Positions 13,286 to 21,715 of a stretch of 28,995 bases of DNA are shown here, piece after piece. Under the pieces are notes generated by a model that was not told where the DNA came from, did not search any database, and saw only the letters and a list, made by a program, of their open reading frames with translations. Where the stretch lies: NCBI GenBank assembly GCA_049454855.1, contig JBMUAQ010000011.1, positions 1-28,995 of the forward strand, in the 5' to 3' direction. How positions within the stretch are numbered: the first letter of the stretch is position 1; every line of letters begins with the position of its first letter. The DNA is from UBA2093 sp049454855. Lineage in GTDB: Bacteria > Actinomycetota > Acidimicrobiia > Acidimicrobiales > Ilumatobacteraceae. The position numbers were made by a program, and so were the translations under genes.

Positions 13286-14688
13286 GCGCCGGCGGCACCA
13301 ACGCGTTCGCGCCGGGCTTCTACGAGGGCAACCGTCCGCGCATCGTCACCTCGCGTTTCGGTCACGAGGACAGCCACACGCTCGAGCGGTACCTCGCCAC
13401 CGGCGGGTACGAGGGTCTGCGCCGCGCGCTCTCGCGTCCCTCCACCGAGGTGCACGACGAGGTGAGGTCCGCCACGATCCTCGGCCGCGGCGGTGCGGGT
13501 TTCCCCGCCGGCAACAAGTGGGGTCTCACCCCCGCGGGTGTGTGGCCGCGCTACCTCGTGGTGAACGGCGATGAGTCCGAGCCCGGCACCTACAAGGACC
13601 GCCTGCTCATGGAGCGCGACCCGCACCAGCTGATCGAGGGCTGCCTGATCGCGTGCTACGCGGCGGGTCTGTCGCAGTGCTTCCTCTACATCCGCGGCGA
13701 GATGGCACTCGCACAGGAGAGGGTGGCGAAGGCACTGAATGACGCGTACGCGGCCGGGTACGTGGGCCGCAACATCCTCGGTTCCCGGTTCTCGGTGGAC
13801 GTGGTGCTGCACTGGGGCGCGGGCGCATACGTGGTGGGTGAGGAGACCGCGTTGATCGAGTCGCTCGAGGGCAACCGCGGGATGCCGAGACTGAAGCCGC
13901 CGTACTTCCCGGCCGCGAACGGTCTCTACGGCAAGCCCACCATCGTGAACAACGTGGAGACGCTCTCCAACCTCCCGTGGTTGATGGTGAACGGCGCCGA
14001 CGCGTACACCGCGGTCGGCACGGCGACATCGCCCGGCACCCGCATGGTCGCGGTGTCGGGGCACGTGAAGCGGCCGGGCGTGTACGAGATAGTGAACGGA
14101 TCCACCACCTTCCGCGACATCATCTTCGGCGAGGAGTTCTGCGGCGGCATGCGTGACGGCCGCTCACTGAAGGCTTTCGTCCCGGGTGGCGGGTCGGCAC
14201 CGTGGTTCCTGCCCGACCAGCTCGACCTTCCGTTCGAGGCGAGCCAGGTCGGCCCTGCGGGCTCGATGCTCGGCTCCGGTGCGGTGATGGTGATGGACGA
14301 CACCACCGACATCCCGCGCGCGGCACTCACACTCACCCGCTTCTATGCCCACGAGTCGTGCGGGAAGTGCACACCGTGCCGCGAGGGCGGCACGTGGCTC
14401 GAGCGGATCCTGAGCCGCATCGTCGACGGCAAGGGAACCGATGCCGATCTCGAGCAGTTGCTCGAGGTGGGAGAGTCCATATGCCCGGGTTCGTTCCCGC
14501 ACGCCTCGAGCGAGAGTCTCGGTCTCGCCGCAGTGCCGTTCCCGTACCGCATGAACACGATCTGCTTCGTCGGCCCGTCGGCGTACGTGCCGGTGCACTC
14601 GGCACTCACCCTCTTCCGCAGTGAGTTCGAGTCCAGAGTCACCAAGCGCGTGCGCATTCCCGTCACCGTCGCAGGGGTGGGCGAATGA
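13282..14688 (+). CDS. nuoF: NADH-quinone oxidoreductase subunit F (NADH and FMN binding), with an insertion
   Basis: A 468-residue catalytic subunit that oxidises NADH through FMN and holds cluster N3. GRGGAGFPAGNKW (68-80) is the glycine-rich NADH/FMN loop; GDESEPGT follows. Cluster cysteines are C360, C363 and C366 (SCGKCTPC) and C428 in TICFVGPSA. In E. coli and Thermus the third and fourth ligands are 41 residues apart; here they are 62 apart, so about 21 residues are inserted, containing an extra cysteine C401 (ESICPGSFPH). The GTG at 13282 is chosen because it overlaps the nuoE stop (GTGA) and has GGGAAGG ahead; a TTG at 13258 is also in frame. Confidence 0.95.
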   Translation: MSAGGTNAFAPGFYEGNRPRIVTSRFGHEDSHTLERYLATGGYEGLRRALSRPSTEVHDEVRSATILGRGGAGFPAGNKWGLTPAGVWPRYLVVNGDESEPGTYKDRLLMERDPHQLIEGCLIACYAAGLSQCFLYIRGEMALAQERVAKALNDAYAAGYVGRNILGSRFSVDVVLHWGAGAYVVGEETALIESLEGNRGMPRLKPPYFPAANGLYGKPTIVNNVETLSNLPWLMVNGADAYTAVGTATSPGTRMVAVSGHVKRPGVYEIVNGSTTFRDIIFGEEFCGGMRDGRSLKAFVPGGGSAPWFLPDQLDLPFEASQVGPAGSMLGSGAVMVMDDTTDIPRAALTLTRFYAHESCGKCTPCREGGTWLERILSRIVDGKGTDADLEQLLEVGESICPGSFPHASSESLGLAAVPFPYRMNTICFVGPSAYVPVHSALTLFRSEFESRVTKRVRIPVTVAGVGE

Positions 14689-17063
14689 GCACCACATCGG
14701 AGAACACGGGCGCGGACCACGCGGAGGCACCGGAGACGCCGGTCGATCCGAACGCCGTGTCGATCACGGTGAACGGTCGTCATGTCACCGCGCGCAAGGG
14801 CGAGATGATCATCGCGGCGACCGACCGCGAGGGCGAGTACGTGCCGCGCTTCTGCTACCACCCGCGCATGAGCCCGGTGGGCATGTGCCGCCAGTGCATG
14901 GTGGAGGTCGAGGGGCCGCGCGGGCCGATGATGGTCGTGTCGTGCATGACGCCGGTGGCGGAGGGTCAGGTCGTGCGCACCGACACCGAACAGGTGAAGC
15001 GCGCGCAGGAGGGCATGATCGAGCTGCTGCTCGCGAATCATCCGCTCGACTGCCCGGTGTGCGACAAGGGCGGTGAGTGCCCGCTGCAGGACCAGGCGTT
15101 CAGCCACGGACCCGGCGAGAGCAGGTTCGTGGAGGAGAAGCGCCACTACGAGAAGCCCATCCCGATCAGCGACCTCGTCTTCCTCGACCGAGAGCGGTGC
15201 ATCCTCTGCGACCGGTGCACGCGGTTCGCCCGGGAGGTCGCCGGCGACCCGTTGATCTCGTTCACCCAGCGCGGGAACAACACACAGGTCATGACGTTCC
15301 CCGACGAGCCCTTCTCGTCGTACTTCTCAGGGAACACCGTGCAGATATGTCCGGTCGGGGCGCTCACCGCGCAGCCCTACCGCTTCAAGGCAAGGCCGTG
15401 GGACCTCGAGCAGCGCGAGAGCACGTGCACCACATGTTCGGTCGGGTGCCGGATCGTCGTGCAGTCGAGCCGCGACGAGCTCGTCCGCTACCAGGGGGTC
15501 GACATCGACCCCGTCAACTGGGGCTGGCTGTGCGACCGCGGCCGCTTCGACTTCCAGTCGGTGAACTCGCCCGACAGGCTGACCCGACCGCTCGTGCGCC
15601 GTGACGGGGTGCTCGTGGAGACCTCGTGGTCCGAGGCGCTCGACACGGTGGCCCGTGCGATGCGCGAGGCCGGCAGCGCGACGGCGGTGCTCGGCGGCGC
15701 CCGCGGCACCAACGAGGACGCCTTCATGTGGGGACGTCTCGCCACCGCCGTCGGCAGCATCATGACCGATGCGCAACTTGACGACGGGCTTCCTGCATCC
15801 GTGTTCGCGCATGCACAGGCCACGATCGACTCCGCCTGTGCGTCGACCACGGTGATCCTTCTCGCGCCGGACCTGAAGGAGGAACTGCCTGTCCTCCACA
15901 TCCGTCTGCGCGACGCAGCGACGCGGCTGGGTGCACGGATCATCGAGGTGTCCAGCCATGAGTCAGGGCTCACGCCGCATGCATGGCGCAGCGTTCGCTG
16001 CGAACCGGGAACACAGGCCGACGCGGTCCGCTCACTGCTCGCGGATGCAGACGTTCGTGCACAGCTCGGCGCCGGCACCGTCACGGTCGTCGCGGGGCGT
16101 GCGAACCTCGCGGAGTCCTCGGCACACACGATGGCGGCCGTCGACGCCGTCGTGGCCGCCGTTCCCTCCGCCGCCGTACTGCCGGTCCTGCGCCGCGGCA
16201 ACGTGCGCGGGGCGCTGTCAGTCGGCCTCGCACCCCGTGCGGGCAACGATGCCGCCGCGATTCTCGGTGCCGCTGCCGGCGGGAAGGTCGGCTGCCTCGT
16301 GCTCCTCGGGGCCGACCCCCTGTCCGATGTTCCTGATTCCGGCCTCGCGCGACGTGCACTCTCGGGTGCGCGCACCGTGGTGGCCGTCGACACCTTCCTC
16401 ACCGGGAGTGCCCAGCAGGCCGATGTCGTCCTGCCCGCCGCCGCCTACGCGGAGAAGGAGGGCACCACCACGAACCTCGAGGGCCGCGTGTCGAACGTGG
16501 TGCAGAAGATCACCCCCCGCGGAACCGCCCGCGCCGACTGGATGATCGCCGCCGAGCTGCTGCGGCTGCTCGGCCATGACAGTGGTGTCACGACTCTTGC
16601 CGCGGTGCAGCAGTTGATGGGTGCCTCGCTCGGGGAGTTCGGTGCCGCGGTGGCGTCCCCGGAGAACCGACGCAACGGTGTCCTCGCTCCCGTGAACGTG
16701 GAACCGGCACACGGTACGTCCCCCGTTCCGGCGGCACCACGCAGCTCGTACGACTTCAGGCTCGTTCTCGCACGCAAGCTCTATGACGCAGCGATGGGCA
16801 CGGCCACGAGCCCCTCACTCGCCGGTCTCGCACCCGGTGCGTCGGTCACTTTGAACCCGCTTGATGCCGACCGCATCGGCACTGCCGACGGCCGCACGGT
16901 GACGGTGACCTCGGGCAGCGGTTCGGTGGATCTCACGGTGGTCACCTCGACGGCCGTCCCGCGCGGGACGGCGCTCGCGCCGTTCAACCAGCCCGGCCCG
17001 GACGTGCGCCGGTTGGTCTCCGCCGACTCGCCCGTCACCGACGTGAGGATCGAGGCGAAGTGA
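14685..17063 (+). CDS. nuoG: NADH-quinone oxidoreductase subunit G
   Basis: A 792-residue subunit carrying most iron-sulfur clusters of the peripheral arm. The ferredoxin-like domain has C57, C68, C71 and C87 for N1b. H119, C123, C126 and C132 fit the His-ligated N5; C172, C175, C178 and C222 fit N4. C248, C251, C255 and C283 (CTTCSVGC ... WLCDRG) are a complete set for the off-path N7 cluster, present in E. coli and Thermus but lost in mitochondria. The remainder (about 290-790) is the molybdopterin-oxidoreductase-like domain, which holds no molybdenum in complex I. An N-terminal tail of about 24 residues precedes the ferredoxin fold. It overlaps nuoF and nuoH by four bases each. Confidence 0.95.
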   Translation: MSTTSENTGADHAEAPETPVDPNAVSITVNGRHVTARKGEMIIAATDREGEYVPRFCYHPRMSPVGMCRQCMVEVEGPRGPMMVVSCMTPVAEGQVVRTDTEQVKRAQEGMIELLLANHPLDCPVCDKGGECPLQDQAFSHGPGESRFVEEKRHYEKPIPISDLVFLDRERCILCDRCTRFAREVAGDPLISFTQRGNNTQVMTFPDEPFSSYFSGNTVQICPVGALTAQPYRFKARPWDLEQRESTCTTCSVGCRIVVQSSRDELVRYQGVDIDPVNWGWLCDRGRFDFQSVNSPDRLTRPLVRRDGVLVETSWSEALDTVARAMREAGSATAVLGGARGTNEDAFMWGRLATAVGSIMTDAQLDDGLPASVFAHAQATIDSACASTTVILLAPDLKEELPVLHIRLRDAATRLGARIIEVSSHESGLTPHAWRSVRCEPGTQADAVRSLLADADVRAQLGAGTVTVVAGRANLAESSAHTMAAVDAVVAAVPSAAVLPVLRRGNVRGALSVGLAPRAGNDAAAILGAAAGGKVGCLVLLGADPLSDVPDSGLARRALSGARTVVAVDTFLTGSAQQADVVLPAAAYAEKEGTTTNLEGRVSNVVQKITPRGTARADWMIAAELLRLLGHDSGVTTLAAVQQLMGASLGEFGAAVASPENRRNGVLAPVNVEPAHGTSPVPAAPRSSYDFRLVLARKLYDAAMGTATSPSLAGLAPGASVTLNPLDADRIGTADGRTVTVTSGSGSVDLTVVTSTAVPRGTALAPFNQPGPDVRRLVSADSPVTDVRIEAK

Positions 17064-18289
17064 GCACAGGTCTCGTCGCCGTCGACCCGCTCCTCGAGGG
17101 GGACCTGCTCTGGACACCCCTGCTCATCGTGCTCGTCAAGGTGCTCATCGTGTTCCTCGTCGGGCTCGTTGCCACGATGCTCATGGTGTGGTTCGAGCGC
17201 AAGGTGATTGCCGGCATGCAGAACCGCATCGGCCCGAACAAGGCCGGCCCCTTCGGTCTGCTCCAGACGCTCGCCGACGGCACGAAGTTGTTCATGAAGG
17301 AGGACCTCATCCCCGACAAGGCGGACAGGTTCGTCTTCAAGCTCGCTCCGTACCTTGCGTTCGTGCCGGCGTTCCTCGCGTTCGCGATCATCCCCCTGGG
17401 CGGCGACTGGCGCGACGGCAAGGGTGGCATGGTCACGTTGTTCGGTCAGCAGACCAGGCTGCAGCTGGCCGACCCGCCGGTGGGTGTCCTGTTCGCCCTC
17501 GCGATCTCGTCGATCGCGGTGTACGGCATCATGCTCGCGGGCTGGGCGTCCGGGTCGAAGTACCCGTTGCTCGGGTCGGTGCGCGCATCGGCACAGATGG
17601 TCTCCTACGAGGCAGCGCTCGGACTCTCGCTCGGTGCGGTGCTGCTCGTGGCCGGGACGCTGTCCACCAGCGGCATCGTGGATCTGCAGGGCACGCTCGG
17701 TGACTGGAACGTGGTCACCACCGGGTTCGTCCCGTTCTTCATCTTCCTCGTGGCAGCCACCGCCGAGCTGAACCGCCCGCCGTTCGACCTCGTCGAGGCG
17801 GAGCAGGAACTGGTCGGCGGTTTCAACACCGAGTACGCCTCGATCAGGTTCGCACTCTTCTTCCTCGCCGAGTTCATGAACACGATCACCATGTCGGCAC
17901 TCATCGTCACGCTCTTCTTCGGCGGCCCTCAGCCGGTGTCCATCGGGAACACGGTCCTCGACATCCCGCTGGTGCCGAACGCCCTCGAGGGCACCGTGTG
18001 GCTGCTCCTCAAGGTGCTCGTGTTCCTTTACGTCTACGTGTGGTTCCGTGCCACGCTCCCGCGCTTCCGCTACGACCAGCTGATGGACCTCGGATGGAAA
18101 CTGCTCATCCCGGCCTCCCTCGGGTGGTTCATGCTGCTGGCCGCCCAGCGCGCCGGCAGCAGGGCCGGTTGGGACCGGTGGGTGGTCACCCTCGTGACGG
18201 CACTCGTGCTCGTGGGTTCGTACGCGTTGCTGCAGGCGGCGTTCAGGGTGAGCCGCGACAACCGCGAGCGTGACGGGGCAGGTTTCTGA
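17060..18289 (+). CDS. nuoH: NADH-quinone oxidoreductase subunit H
   Basis: A 409-residue membrane subunit that joins the proton-pumping arm to the quinone pocket, with eight or nine hydrophobic spans. The cytoplasmic loop motif MQNRIGPNKAGP (53-64) and EAEQELVGGFNTEY (246-259), with its row of conserved glutamates along the quinone tunnel, are clear. The length is at the upper end for bacteria because of the C-terminal tail. The GTG start overlaps nuoG (GTGA), and the stop shares a base with nuoI. Confidence 0.95.
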   Translation: MSTGLVAVDPLLEGDLLWTPLLIVLVKVLIVFLVGLVATMLMVWFERKVIAGMQNRIGPNKAGPFGLLQTLADGTKLFMKEDLIPDKADRFVFKLAPYLAFVPAFLAFAIIPLGGDWRDGKGGMVTLFGQQTRLQLADPPVGVLFALAISSIAVYGIMLAGWASGSKYPLLGSVRASAQMVSYEAALGLSLGAVLLVAGTLSTSGIVDLQGTLGDWNVVTTGFVPFFIFLVAATAELNRPPFDLVEAEQELVGGFNTEYASIRFALFFLAEFMNTITMSALIVTLFFGGPQPVSIGNTVLDIPLVPNALEGTVWLLLKVLVFLYVYVWFRATLPRFRYDQLMDLGWKLLIPASLGWFMLLAAQRAGSRAGWDRWVVTLVTALVLVGSYALLQAAFRVSRDNRERDGAGF

Positions 18290-18936
18290 TGGGTTACTTC
18301 GGCGGGTTCCTGGTGACGCTGCGACAGCACGGGTACGGCAGGAAGGTCACCACCGAGTACTCGGGTGGCCGCGTGTGGCGACGCAAGAAGGACGATTCGC
18401 GCGACCGCAAGATCGACAAGCCCGAGCGCCTCCACGGTCGTCACGTGCTGAACCGCTACGAGGACGGCATGGAGAAGTGCATCGGGTGCGAGCTGTGCGC
18501 AGGTGTGTGCCCGGCGCGCTGCATCTACGTGCGCGGCCGTGACAACGACCCCGACAACCCCACGTCACCGGGTGAGCGGTTCGGGTTCGTCTACGAGATC
18601 AACTACCTGCGTTGCATCCACTGCGACCTCTGCGTGGAGGCGTGCCCCACCGAGGCGATCACGGAATCGAAGCTGTTCGAGTTCTCCTTCACGAACCGCC
18701 AGGACGCGATCTACACGAAGAGCGAACTGCTCGTCGGTGACGACGGGAGACCCCGTCAGCTGCCGTGGGAGGACTGGCGCGAGGGCGAGGACACCGACAC
18801 CTCGGGCTGGATGCGCGCCACCGCACCGTCGGGCGACGCCAGCTTCGAGGGCGTCGTGTCGTGGAGCGGTGAACTCGGCTACGGCGTGCGCGCCGCGGAG
18901 CCGGAGCAGTCGGAACGGGACGCCGAGGACAACTGA
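18289..18936 (+). CDS. nuoI: NADH-quinone oxidoreductase subunit I
   Basis: A 215-residue subunit with two [4Fe-4S] clusters, N6a and N6b, relaying electrons to N2. Ligand sets are C64, C67, C70, C74 (CIGCELCAGVCP) and C109, C112, C115, C119 (CIHCDLCVEACP); by family rule the last cysteine of each set serves the other cluster. The acidic C-terminal tail (about 150-215) is longer than in E. coli, as is common in actinobacteria. It starts within the nuoH stop and ends within the nuoJ start. Confidence 0.95.
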   Translation: MGYFGGFLVTLRQHGYGRKVTTEYSGGRVWRRKKDDSRDRKIDKPERLHGRHVLNRYEDGMEKCIGCELCAGVCPARCIYVRGRDNDPDNPTSPGERFGFVYEINYLRCIHCDLCVEACPTEAITESKLFEFSFTNRQDAIYTKSELLVGDDGRPRQLPWEDWREGEDTDTSGWMRATAPSGDASFEGVVSWSGELGYGVRAAEPEQSERDAEDN

Positions 18937-19478
18937 TGGAGCTGTTCGTCTTCGTGTGTGCCGCGGCGATGGCGCTGGTGGGGGCACTCGGTGTCGTCCT
19001 CCGCGGCAACCCGGTCCACGCCGCGCTCAGTCTGGTGCTCACGCTGTTCGGTGTCGCCGTGCTGTTCGTGCAGCAGGGGGCCCATTTCCTGGCCGCGGTG
19101 CAGGTGATCGTCTATGCCGGCGCGATCGTCGTGCTCTTCCTCTTCGTGATCATGCTCCTCGGCGTCGACCGCGCGGAGAACCTGAGCATCGAGCCGTTGG
19201 CGTCGCAGCGACTCCTCGCGGGGGTGATGGGGACGGTGATGGTCGGTCTCCTCACCGCAGCGGTCGTCACCTCTGATTCTGCCGTCATCCGCTCCGGCGG
19301 CGGTCTCGATCCCGCAACCGTTGCCACGCCGGATGCGAACATCAAGCAGGTGGCCTCCTCGATCTTCGGTGAGAACGTGTTCGCGTTCGAGATCACGTCG
19401 GTGCTGCTCGTCGTTGCCGTCGTCGGCACGGTGGTCCTGGCCCGGCGTCTCCCCAGCCGCGAGGAGGCTTCGTCATGA
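18936..19478 (+). CDS. nuoJ: NADH-quinone oxidoreductase subunit J
   Basis: A 180-residue membrane subunit with five likely spans. The third span carries VIVYAGAIVVLFLFVIML (about residues 51-68), the conserved site of the pi-bulge helix that shifts during turnover. Overlaps by one base with nuoI and by four with nuoK. Confidence 0.94.
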   Translation: MELFVFVCAAAMALVGALGVVLRGNPVHAALSLVLTLFGVAVLFVQQGAHFLAAVQVIVYAGAIVVLFLFVIMLLGVDRAENLSIEPLASQRLLAGVMGTVMVGLLTAAVVTSDSAVIRSGGGLDPATVATPDANIKQVASSIFGENVFAFEITSVLLVVAVVGTVVLARRLPSREEASS

Positions 19479-19795
19479 CCCTCGCCGCCGTCGTCCCCAC
19501 CACGTCGTGGTTCCTCGTCCTCGCCGCCGTCCTGTTCTCGATCGGCACGGTGGGTCTGCTGGTCCGGCGCAACCCGCTCGTGATGTTCATGTGCATCGAG
19601 CTGATGCTGAACGCCGTCAACCTCTCGTTCGTGAGTCTTGCCACTGCGCGCAACGACATCGGCGGCCAGACCGCGGTGTTCTTCGTGATGGTCGTGGCGG
19701 CTGCCGAGGTCGTGGTCGGCCTCGGGATCATCGTGTCCATCATGCGGCGCCGCACAGCGGCGAATGCCGACGACCTCTCGGTGCTGAAGGGCTGA
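19475..19795 (+). CDS. nuoK: NADH-quinone oxidoreductase subunit K
   Basis: A 106-residue three-span membrane subunit. E42 (CIELMLNAVNL) and E78 (VAAAEVVVGL) are the two buried glutamates of the proton path; their 36-residue spacing equals that of E36 and E72 in E. coli. The ATG at 19475 overlaps the nuoJ stop; nuoL follows after six bases. Confidence 0.95.
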   Translation: MTLAAVVPTTSWFLVLAAVLFSIGTVGLLVRRNPLVMFMCIELMLNAVNLSFVSLATARNDIGGQTAVFFVMVVAAAEVVVGLGIIVSIMRRRTAANADDLSVLKG

Positions 19796-19801
19796 CCGCA
19801 C

Positions 19802-21715
19802 ATGGCTGAACTCGTCTGGCTCGTGCCTGCGCTGCCGTTGGTCGGCTTCCTCCTCATCCTCCTGTTCGGCAGGAGACTGGGCGAGCCCGGTGCCGGGGTG
19901 CTTGCGACGCTGATGACCGCCTCGTCGTTCGTGGTGTCCGTGGCGGTGTATCTCGATCTGCTCTCGCGCACCGCCGAGGAGAGACACGAGACCGTCATCC
20001 TCTTCTCCTGGCTCCCCGTCGGGGGTCTCGGGATCGACATGGGCTTCCTTGCCGACCCGCTGAGCATCACCATGGCCCTGTTCGTGACCGGGATCGGCTC
20101 GCTCATCCACCTCTATGCCATCGGGTACATGCACGGCGACCCCGGGTTCAGCAAGTTCTTCCTGTATCTCAACCTGTTCGTCTTCTCGATGCTGATGCTC
20201 GTCCTCGGTGAGAACCTGCTCGTCACGTTCCTCGGGTGGGAGGGCGTCGGCGTGTGCTCGTACTTCCTCATCTCCTTCTGGCACACACGTGACTCCGCGG
20301 CGACGGCAGGCAAGAAGGCGTTCGTCACCAACCGTGTCGGCGACTGGGGAATGATGGTCGCGATGTTCATGGCCTTTGCGGCCGTCGGCACCCTCTCCTA
20401 CGAGGGCCTCAACCACGCGGCCCACGAGGGCAAGCTGGCCGCGGTCACGGCAACGGGCATCGCGCTGATGCTCTTCGTCGGTGCGTGCGGCAAGTCCGCA
20501 CAGCTGCCCCTCTACATCTGGCTGCCCGACGCGATGGAGGGACCCACACCGGTGTCCGCCCTGATCCATGCGGCCACCATGGTGACCTCCGGCGTGTTCC
20601 TCATGACGCGCACGGCACCGGTCCTCGCCGCCGCGTACCCGTGGGCCCCTGACATCATCGCCACGGTCGGTGCGCTCACCGCGCTGTTCGCCGCGACCAT
20701 CGCCGTCGCGCAGACCGACATCAAGAAGGTCCTCGCGTACTCCACGGTGAGCCAGCTCGGGTTCATGTTCCTCGCGGTCGGCTCGGGTGCGTACGTTGCC
20801 GCGGTGTTCCACATGGTCACGCACGCGTTCTTCAAGGCGCTCCTGTTCCTCGGGTCGGGCTCGGTCATCCACGGGATGCACCACGAGCAGGACATGAGGC
20901 GCATGGGTGCGCTGCGGAAGGCGATGCCGGTCACCGCATTCACGTTCATCATCGGCTGGCTCGCAATCGCCGGCGTGCCGCCGTTCGCGGGATTCTGGTC
21001 GAAGGACGAGATCCTGCTGTACGCGTTCGCCAACAACCGGGCCCTGTACGCGGTCGGCGTGGTCACCGCGCTGCTCACTGCGTACTACATGACGCGCCAG
21101 GTGATCATGGTGTTCTTCGGGGAGGCGCGCTGGCACGACCGTTCGGAGGAGCACGGCGCCCACGGGGATGCCCACGAGCCGCACGAGAGCCCCTGGGTGA
21201 TGACCCTCCCGCTGGCCGTTCTCGCGGTGCTCAGCGCGGTCGGCGGGGCGATCCAGCTCCCGTTCTCGAAGAGCACGCACTTCCTCGAGCACTGGCTCGA
21301 GCCCGTCGTGCACGGGGCCGAGGCGAAGATCAGCGGAACGTGGGCGTACGACAACAAGTGGTTGCTGCTGGGGCTGGCCGTGGTGATCGCAACCGCGGGC
21401 ATCGCGCTCTCCGTTTCCGTGTACGCGAAGGGGAGGTTCGCGCCGGTCGAGCCGCAGCTGCTCGCCGACGGGTGGCGCTATGACGCCGCGGTGTCATCAG
21501 TCGTTGCCGGGCCGGGCCGGGGTCTCTTCCAGGGCATCGCCGACACCGATGCACGTGTCGTCGACGGTGCCGTCAACGGCACCGGCACACTCGTGCGGTC
21601 GCTCGCGGGTGTGCTGCGGCGCGGCCAGAACGGTTTCGTCCGCTCGTACGCCGCTCTCGTCACCGTCGGAGTGGTGGCCCTGCTCGCCTGGTTCGTCGTG
21701 AGGGGGCTGCTGTGA
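19802..21715 (+). CDS. nuoL: NADH-quinone oxidoreductase subunit L
   Basis: A 637-residue antiporter-like proton-pumping subunit with many spans and the C-terminal lateral helix that runs along the arm. FLGWEGVGVCSYFLI holds the conserved glutamate of span five; GKSAQLPLYIWLPDAMEGPT holds the conserved lysine of span seven and the broken helix. A His-rich soluble loop (about 443-462, HDRSEEHGAHGDAHEPHE) precedes the last spans. Four-base overlap with nuoM. Confidence 0.95.
   Translation: MAELVWLVPALPLVGFLLILLFGRRLGEPGAGVLATLMTASSFVVSVAVYLDLLSRTAEERHETVILFSWLPVGGLGIDMGFLADPLSITMALFVTGIGSLIHLYAIGYMHGDPGFSKFFLYLNLFVFSMLMLVLGENLLVTFLGWEGVGVCSYFLISFWHTRDSAATAGKKAFVTNRVGDWGMMVAMFMAFAAVGTLSYEGLNHAAHEGKLAAVTATGIALMLFVGACGKSAQLPLYIWLPDAMEGPTPVSALIHAATMVTSGVFLMTRTAPVLAAAYPWAPDIIATVGALTALFAATIAVAQTDIKKVLAYSTVSQLGFMFLAVGSGAYVAAVFHMVTHAFFKALLFLGSGSVIHGMHHEQDMRRMGALRKAMPVTAFTFIIGWLAIAGVPPFAGFWSKDEILLYAFANNRALYAVGVVTALLTAYYMTRQVIMVFFGEARWHDRSEEHGAHGDAHEPHESPWVMTLPLAVLAVLSAVGGAIQLPFSKSTHFLEHWLEPVVHGAEAKISGTWAYDNKWLLLGLAVVIATAGIALSVSVYAKGRFAPVEPQLLADGWRYDAAVSSVVAGPGRGLFQGIADTDARVVDGAVNGTGTLVRSLAGVLRRGQNGFVRSYAALVTVGVVALLAWFVVRGLL

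Noticed and set aside
21121..21190. His-rich loop in NuoL as a metal-binding insertion.
   Set aside because: Variable His/Glu-rich loops before the last NuoL spans occur in many actinobacterial proteins; no ordered metal motif.
19112..21313. Long minus-strand open frame of 733 codons opposite nuoJ-nuoL.
   Set aside because: Composition is His/Arg/Glu-rich without hydrophobic structure, as expected for the antisense of GC-rich membrane-protein genes; the plus strand holds clear NuoJ, NuoK and NuoL.
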